DNA of 9,839 nt from Candidatus Latescibacterota bacterium. GTDB lineage: Bacteria > Eisenbacteria > RBG-16-71-46 > SZUA-252. The stretch covers positions 1 through 9,839 of the forward strand of contig JACQPZ010000143.1 in NCBI GenBank assembly GCA_016207265.1, read 5' to 3'. The notes beneath the pieces were generated by a model. The model saw only the letters and a list, made by a program, of their open reading frames with translations. It ran no database searches and had not been told where the DNA came from. A program made the translations under genes and the position numbers. This document shows, piece after piece, positions 6,030-9,839 of the stretch (its first letter is position 1; each line of letters opens with the position of its first letter).

Positions 6030-7731
6030 GCTCGGCCGCCACGCGCTTCGCGCACGCCTCGGCGGCCTCGCCGACCGCGACGCGTTCGACGGTTCCCGAT
6101 TTTCGATCCCGCAACTCGACGACCCCGTCCTTGAGCCCCTTCTCGCCGATCGTGACGCGGAGCGGCATCCCCATGAGGTCGGCGTCCTTGAATTTCGCCC
6201 CGGGCCGCTCGTCCCGGTCATCCAGGATGGTCTCGACGTCGCGGTCCACGAGACCCGCGTAGAGGGACTCCGCGACCGCGCGCGTTTCTGCGTGGGCCGT
6301 GTTCACGGGGACGATGTGCACGTGATACGGCGCCACAGAATAGGGCCAGATGATTCCGTTCTCATCGTGGAGCTGCTCGATGACGGCGGCCACGGTCCGC
6401 GTGACGCCGATCCCATACGTTCCCATCACGATCGTCCGCTCATTCCCTTCCGCGTCGAGATAGCGCGCGCCCATCGGCTCGGAGTACTTGAGCCCGAGCT
6501 TGAAAATGTGCCCGACCTCGATCCCGCGGCTCAGCTTCAGCGTGTCGCCGCACCGCGGACAGCAGTCCCCTTCCCGGGCGGTCGTGAGATCCGCACGCTC
6601 CTCGATCCGAACGTCCCGCCCCACCCGGACCCCCACGAGGTGCGCGTCGCGCTTGTTCGCTCCGGTCACGTAGTTCCGCCCCTCCTGGATCGAGACGTCG
6701 AAGACGGAGCGCAGTCGGCTCGGGAGCCCGACGGGGCCCGTGAATCCCAGCGGCCCGCAGGTGAGGGCCTCGATTTCCTGCGCGGTGGCGAGCCGGGGCG
6801 CCGCGTGGCCCAGGAGCCGCGCCAGCTTCGCCTCGTTCAGCTCCCGGTCTCCCGGCACGACGGCCAGCACCGGCTCCTCTCCCGCGAGGAAGAGGAGCGA
6901 TTTCAGGAGCCTCGACGGCTCGAGGCCGAGAAACGCGGAGACCTCCTCGACCGTCTTCTGTCCGGGGGTAGACCGCTCTTCGAGCCGTGCCTCCGGCTCC
7001 GCGGAGTGCGGGATCACCCGGTACTTGGCGCTCTCCGAGGAAGCCGCGTATCCGCACGCCGAGGAGAAGATGAGCGACTCCCCCGAGGCCGCGGTCACCA
7101 TGAACTCGTGGTTCACGTCCCCGCCGATCGCCCCCGAGTCTGCCTCGACGACCACGAACTCGAGCCCGCAGCGACGGAACACCGCCGCGTACGCTTCGCG
7201 CATCCGCTCGTAGGCCGACTCGAGCTGGGCCTCGTCCACGTGGAAGCTGTACCCGTCCTTCATGAGGAATTCCCGCGCGCGCATCACGCCGAACCGCGGC
7301 CGGATCTCGTCCCGGAACTTCGTCTGGATCTGGTAGAGATTGAGCGGCAGATCCCGATAGGAGCGGACGTGGGTTCGAACGAGGTCGGTGATCGCCTCTT
7401 CGTGGGTCGGTCCCAGGGCATAGTCGCGCTCGTGCCGGTCCCGCGGCCGGAAGAGCTCCTTGCCGTATTTCTCCCAGCGGCCCGTCTCCCGCCACAGCTC
7501 CGCCGGCATGAGAATCGGCAGGAGAAGCTCCTGGCATCCCGCGCGATCCATCTCCTCCCGGACGATCTGAGCCACCTTCCGCGTCGTTCGCCATCCGAGC
7601 GGGAGGAGCGTGTAGATCCCGGCGGCCAGCTTACGGAGCATTCCGGCCCGGATCATCAGCTTGTGGCTGATCAATTCCGCGTCGGTCGGGTCTTCCTTGA
7701 GCGTCGGTATGAACGCCTGCGTGAGACGCAT
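6013..7731 (-). CDS. proS: Prolyl-tRNA synthetase, bacterial type with editing domain
   Basis: 572 residues, the same length as the E. coli enzyme; charges tRNA-Pro with proline in the cytoplasm. Seen: class II motif 1 region (about 45-75, LLPLGWRTTRKVAQIV), motif 2 (KFRDEIRPRFGVMRAREFLMKD, about 138-159), an inserted YbaK-like editing domain (about 225-400), and motif 3 (GTYGIGVTRTVAAVIEQ, about 437-453). The anticodon-binding domain follows, starting at APYHVHIVPV (467-476). Lys279 in LLKS falls exactly where E. coli Lys279, needed to clear Ala-tRNA-Pro, lies, so editing is probably active. A CPRC pair sits at 391-394. The ATG aligns with family starts. A GGGAGGG lies 12 bases upstream, rather far, so initiation may be modest or helped by coupling. 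It lies 18 bases after the end of the original dapB frame and ends inside rpsT on the opposite strand. Confidence 0.96.
   Translation of the reverse strand: MRLTQAFIPTLKEDPTDAELISHKLMIRAGMLRKLAAGIYTLLPLGWRTTRKVAQIVREEMDRAGCQELLLPILMPAELWRETGRWEKYGKELFRPRDRHERDYALGPTHEEAITDLVRTHVRSYRDLPLNLYQIQTKFRDEIRPRFGVMRAREFLMKDGYSFHVDEAQLESAYERMREAYAAVFRRCGLEFVVVEADSGAIGGDVNHEFMVTAASGESLIFSSACGYAASSESAKYRVIPHSAEPEARLEERSTPGQKTVEEVSAFLGLEPSRLLKSLLFLAGEEPVLAVVPGDRELNEAKLARLLGHAAPRLATAQEIEALTCGPLGFTGPVGLPSRLRSVFDVSIQEGRNYVTGANKRDAHLVGVRVGRDVRIEERADLTTAREGDCCPRCGDTLKLSRGIEVGHIFKLGLKYSEPMGARYLDAEGNERTIVMGTYGIGVTRTVAAVIEQLHDENGIIWPYSVAPYHVHIVPVNTAHAETRAVAESLYAGLVDRDVETILDDRDERPGAKFKDADLMGMPLRVTIGEKGLKDGVVELRDRKSGTVERVAVGEAAEACAKRVAAELTKLS
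6014..6067. repeat. Inverted repeats at the rpsT/proS convergent 3' ends
   Basis: TACGAA (6014-6019) and TTCGTA (6023-6028) form a 6-bp stem with a 3-base loop, and the two stop codons (TAG on minus, TAA on plus) fall in its two arms. Just beyond, GGCCGCC (6034-6040) and GGCGGCC (6061-6067) can pair around an inner CGCG/CGCG hairpin (6042-6052) inside the proS end. Neither has a T-tract in either direction. They could slow or end converging transcription, but this is only a structural suggestion. Confidence 0.3.
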
Positions 7732-7749
7732 CGAGTTCTTGGTCCCTCC

Positions 7750-7935
7750 CTAGGGATTCCGCAGGACGTCGTCGAAGGTGTAGCACCCCGGCGCCCGCCC
7801 GCGGAGGAATCGCGCGGCTCGAAGCGCTCCTCGAGCGAACACCGCGCGGTCGAACACCGTGTGAACGATCTCGAGCGTCTCGCCGGCCCCGGCGAGGAGC
7901 GCGCGGTGCATGCCGGCGGCCGTGCCGGAGCGGAT
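7750..7935 (-). pseudogene. dapB: Detached C-terminal coding segment of dapB beyond the TAG
   Basis: Reading on from the TAG at 7936-7938 in the same frame gives 61 codons to a second TAG at 7750-7752. The residues include IRSGTAAG, GETLEIVHTVFDRAVFARGAL and GCYTFDDVL (written here as separate or short blocks: GETLEIVHTVFD, RAVFARGALRAA). In known DapB proteins the segment after the GEI-VH strand is just this: a +RSGT-G turn, a GE-IE-H strand, then the FA-GAL-AA helix. There is no frameshift and GC-rich codon use continues. With the upstream part the protein would be 256 residues, a normal DapB. The missing residue is usually Ser or Ala, and TCG (Ser) to TAG is one base change. As annotated, this stretch would look like a 200-base gap before proS. 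Confidence 0.85.
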
Positions 7936-8520
7936 CTAATGGACCCGGATCTCGCCTTTCCCGCGGGGTTCGCCCGGCCCCGCGCCGGCGCGCGGCGTGG
8001 TTCCCGGCGCGAGGATCGAGGCCCAGGCGAGCGCGGTTCCGCTCGGCGCGTCCCGCTTCCCCGCGTGGTGATGCTCGATCAGGTCCAGGTCGAACATCTC
8101 CGTCGCGGACCGCGGGAGGGAGCGGAGCATCGCGCACGCGAGCGAGTTCCCCGGGCTGAGATTCCGGGCGCGGAGCACGGGGACGCGGCTCCCCAGGGCC
8201 TTCACCCTCGCCTCGTCCGCGTCGGTCAATCCCGTCGTCGCGCTCACCAAGGCGTACGGCGAGCGCCCGAGCCGGTCGAGAAGGCTCGCCGTGCCCGCGG
8301 CCACGCTCACGTCGATCACGACGAGATCGCTCGGAAGACCGGACCCGCGGAACATCTCCTCCGGCGTCATCCAGACGCATCCCGGCGGGCAGGGATCGAC
8401 GTCGGGCGCGGGCGCGACGCACGCGCGAAGCGTGACGTCGGAGAACTCGTGTAACGAGGCGCGGATCGCACGACCCATCCGACCGGTCGCGCCGTAGAGG
8501 AGGACGTGCGTTTGGGCCAC
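7936..8520 (-). CDS. dapB: 4-hydroxy-tetrahydrodipicolinate reductase, truncated by in-frame TAG
   Basis: DapB reduces hydroxy-tetrahydrodipicolinate with NAD(P)H in diaminopimelate/lysine synthesis. Seen: nucleotide-binding loop GATGRMGR at 10-17, ATTGLT at 94-99, ARNLSPGNSL at 118-127, and the signature EHHHAGKRDAPSGTA at 149-163 with catalytic His and Lys155. The frame ends after GEIRVH at residue 194, whereas the family is usually about 240-270 residues. The TAG is followed, in the same frame, by 61 codons of convincing DapB C-terminus, so the gene is interrupted, not naturally short. The product would lack the last substrate-domain strands and the helix returning to the Rossmann fold; it is probably inactive unless the stop is suppressed or is a sequencing error. 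GTG start, 7 bases after the dapA stop, with only a weak GGGGCG upstream. Confidence 0.88.
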   Translation of the reverse strand: MAQTHVLLYGATGRMGRAIRASLHEFSDVTLRACVAPAPDVDPCPPGCVWMTPEEMFRGSGLPSDLVVIDVSVAAGTASLLDRLGRSPYALVSATTGLTDADEARVKALGSRVPVLRARNLSPGNSLACAMLRSLPRSATEMFDLDLIEHHHAGKRDAPSGTALAWASILAPGTTPRAGAGPGEPRGKGEIRVH

Positions 8521-8527
8521 GCCGCGA

Positions 8528-9433
8528 TCAGCGCCCCGAGCGGGCCGTCGCCACGACGCCCGCCCGTTCGAGGGCCTGATCCACGAGGGCGGCCGTCTCG
8601 GGTCTCACGGGAACGAGCGGGAGGCGCAGCTCCCCCGTCGCGAGCCCGAGCCGGCGCAGCGCGTGCTTGACCGGGGCGGGGTTCGTTTCCAGGAAGAGCG
8701 CCCGGAAGAGAGGCCCCAGCTTGCGGTGGATGGACTCGGCCTCCGCGAACCGCCCGGCCTTCGCGTGCTCGCCCATGGCCGCGATATCGCCCGGCACGAG
8801 ATGCCCCGCCACCGAAACGACCCCCCGGGCGCCCACCGCAAGGAGCGGCAGGTACAACGAATCGTCCCCCGCGAGAATCGCGATGTCGCATCGCGCGCGG
8901 ATCGCGCTGGCCTGGTCGAGGGATCCGCTCGCCTCCTTGATCGCCGCGATCCGAGGATGCTCGGCGAGCCGCGCGACCGTTTCGGGCGCGAGCGAGACGC
9001 CGGTCCGCGCGGGCACGTTGTAGAGCACGACGGGCCGGTCGACCCGGTCGGCCACCGCGCGGTAGTGCGCGATGAGTCCTTCCTGCGTCGGCTTGCAGGA
9101 ATACGGCGTGATCACCATCACGGCGTCCACTCCGAGCCGGATCGCGTCCTCCGTCAGCTCGATCGTCTCCGACGTGACGGCGGTTCCGGTTCCCGCGACG
9201 ACCGCGGCGCGCTCCTTGGCGACCGCGAGAACGGCACGGATCACGGTCTCGCGCTCCTCCCGCGTCAGGGAGGTCGCCTCGCCGGTGCAGCCGCAGGGGT
9301 ACAGCGCGCGCGCGCCTCCCTCGACCACGTTCGCCGCGATCCGCTCGAGCGCCTGGCGGTCCACGGCGCCGTTTCGAAACGGCGTGATCAGCGCGACGGC
9401 CAGGCCGTCGAACATGGCTCCTGAATGCACCAT
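8528..9433 (-). CDS. dapA: 4-hydroxy-tetrahydrodipicolinate synthase family (DapA), variant active site
   Basis: 301 residues, a TIM-barrel class I aldolase that condenses pyruvate with aspartate semialdehyde. Seen: Schiff-base Lys166 in IKEASG, Tyr138 in YNVPARTG, Arg143 for the semialdehyde carboxylate, GTGT at 81-84, and GDDSLYLPL. Numbering runs exactly 5 ahead of E. coli DapA through Lys161, without gaps. At the E. coli Thr44 position (GTTGE) it has Cys49 (GCTGE), and at Tyr107 (TPYYN) it has Ser112 (TPYSC). Both other members of the proton-relay triad are thus replaced. It may still be DapA, given the adjacent dapB, or a related aldolase. ATG at 9433 is chosen over ATG at 9415: GAGGAG at 9439-9444 is 5 bases upstream, whereas the AGGAG before 9415 is only 2 away. 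It begins 2 bases after the preceding gene's TAG. Confidence 0.9.
   Translation of the reverse strand: MVHSGAMFDGLAVALITPFRNGAVDRQALERIAANVVEGGARALYPCGCTGEATSLTREERETVIRAVLAVAKERAAVVAGTGTAVTSETIELTEDAIRLGVDAVMVITPYSCKPTQEGLIAHYRAVADRVDRPVVLYNVPARTGVSLAPETVARLAEHPRIAAIKEASGSLDQASAIRARCDIAILAGDDSLYLPLLAVGARGVVSVAGHLVPGDIAAMGEHAKAGRFAEAESIHRKLGPLFRALFLETNPAPVKHALRRLGLATGELRLPLVPVRPETAALVDQALERAGVVATARSGR
9367..9384. repeat. Perfect 18-bp palindrome in the 5' part of dapA
   Basis: CGCCGTTTCGAAACGGCG is fully symmetric (9+9). It lies about 50-67 bases into dapA, over the codons for the loop after the first beta strand (TPFRNGAVD). In RNA it folds as a 7-bp stem with a UCGA loop. No known operator consensus is recognised. 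Confidence 0.45.
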
Positions 9434-9435
9434 CG

Positions 9436-9839
9436 CTACTCCTCGGGTTCGGGCGGCCGCGGCGGCGCGGGTTCCGTCGGCTTCGCGCGTTCGAGGCGGA
9501 AGTTGATCGGGCCGTACTCCTCTTCCGGCCGAGCCTCCAGGACTTCATCCCGGCGCGATTCGGCGCGCGGCGGAACCCCGCCCGGACCCTCCATCCGGAT
9601 CGCCCGTAACCGATATCGTCCCGGAGCGACGCGCAGCACGTAATCCCCCGGCCCCTTCCGGTCGACTCGTGTGACGACCGTCGTGTCCGAGTCCGCTCGG
9701 GCTTCGACGCGGAAATGAGCGGCGGAGTCGGGCGAGACGATCGTGCCGGTCACGGTCGCCGGCGCCCGCGGATTGACGGCGACCACGTTGATACTATCCG
9801 CGACCGGCCTCTCGGGTGTCAACCGGATCACTTCCGGAT
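9436..9839 (-). CDS. C-terminal part of a probable exported Ig-like/beta-sandwich protein, partial
   Basis: The frame is open from the window's right edge to TAG at 9436-9438. An internal GTG at 9829-9831 has no convincing Shine-Dalgarno, so the true start is probably outside. Seen: about 134 residues, with beta-rich segments (INVVAVNPRAPATVTGTIV, HFRVEARADSDTTVVTRV, GDYVLRVAPGRYRLRAI), then a charged stretch RAESRRDEVLEARPEEEYGP, then an acidic proline-rich tail ending PPRPPEPEE. The PGRYRLRAI pattern after a GTIV strand recalls the C-terminal domain of SbsA-like Ig-fold lipoproteins in Bacteroidota and related phyla. This is a weak resemblance. No signal peptide or membrane segment is visible in the part present. 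Its stop is 2 bases from the dapA start and its last codons hold the dapA Shine-Dalgarno, so the two are cotranscribed and probably coupled. Confidence 0.6.
   Translation of the reverse strand, partial: PEVIRLTPERPVADSINVVAVNPRAPATVTGTIVSPDSAAHFRVEARADSDTTVVTRVDRKGPGDYVLRVAPGRYRLRAIRMEGPGGVPPRAESRRDEVLEARPEEEYGPINFRLERAKPTEPAPPRPPEPEE

Noticed and set aside
7368..7384. GGTTCGAAC, resembling a tRNA T-arm
   Set aside because: It lies in the proS coding sequence. No acceptor, D or anticodon stems can be placed around it on either strand.
7936..7938. Genome-wide TAG reassignment (for example pyrrolysine) as the explanation for the dapB stop
   Set aside because: TAG is the ordinary terminator of proS (6013-6015), of the gene before dapA (9436-9438) and of the full dapB frame (7750-7752), so general recoding is unlikely; only local readthrough remains possible.
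5935..8454. Very long plus-strand open frame opposite proS and dapB
   Set aside because: Shadow of proS and dapB on the other strand, Arg/Pro-rich and without motifs. The minus-strand genes match well-known families.
9304..9314. Alternating GCGCGCGCGC tract in dapA
   Set aside because: Short and explained by Gly-Ala-Arg-Ala codons in GC-rich DNA; no other sign of a special structure.

Overview
The window is GC-rich bacterial chromosome, densely coded, with almost no intergenic DNA. A signal-peptide-bearing beta-barrel protein points to a diderm (Gram-negative-type) cell. The gene set is housekeeping: nucleotide excision repair, alkylation repair, a Xer recombinase, ribosomal protein S20, prolyl-tRNA synthetase and lysine/diaminopimelate synthesis. 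Gene order and protein style fit a poorly sampled GC-rich lineage, perhaps Eisenbacteria, Gemmatimonadota or a deltaproteobacterial relative. That placement is an impression, not a demonstrated assignment. I see no phage, IS, CRISPR, rRNA or tRNA genes, and no clear sign of recent transfer.

Left block (1-5682, all minus strand, transcribed right to left): uvrC, ogt, a xerD-like recombinase, an outer-membrane beta-barrel protein, an MBL/beta-CASP nuclease, and a small PcrA-tail-like (DUF3553-type) protein cut by the window start. The junctions are 4-base stop/start overlaps (uvrC/ogt, ogt/xerD, MBL/DUF3553) or gaps of 4 and 27 bases. The six genes therefore look like one translationally coupled operon with a strong DNA/RNA-processing theme. 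Its likely promoter is an extended -10 just upstream of uvrC.

Middle (5683-6029): rpsT (S20) is the only plus-strand gene. It has a good sigma70-type promoter and Shine-Dalgarno sequence, fires divergently from uvrC, and overlaps the 3' end of proS by 17 bases.

Right block (6013-9839, minus strand): the C-terminal end of an exported Ig-like-type protein, then dapA, dapB and proS, closely spaced. dapA and dapB encode consecutive steps from aspartate semialdehyde to tetrahydrodipicolinate. dapB carries an in-frame TAG, after which the remaining 61 codons still read as the normal DapB C-terminus. DapA keeps its Schiff-base lysine and key tyrosine but has Cys and Ser where the other two proton-relay residues (E. 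coli Thr44 and Tyr107) are expected.

Most of the window is ordinary. I do not see a novel multi-gene system. The points most worth checking are the interrupted dapB, the altered DapA active site, the back-to-back uvrC/rpsT promoters with a probably leaderless uvrC, and a perfect 18-bp palindrome inside dapA.
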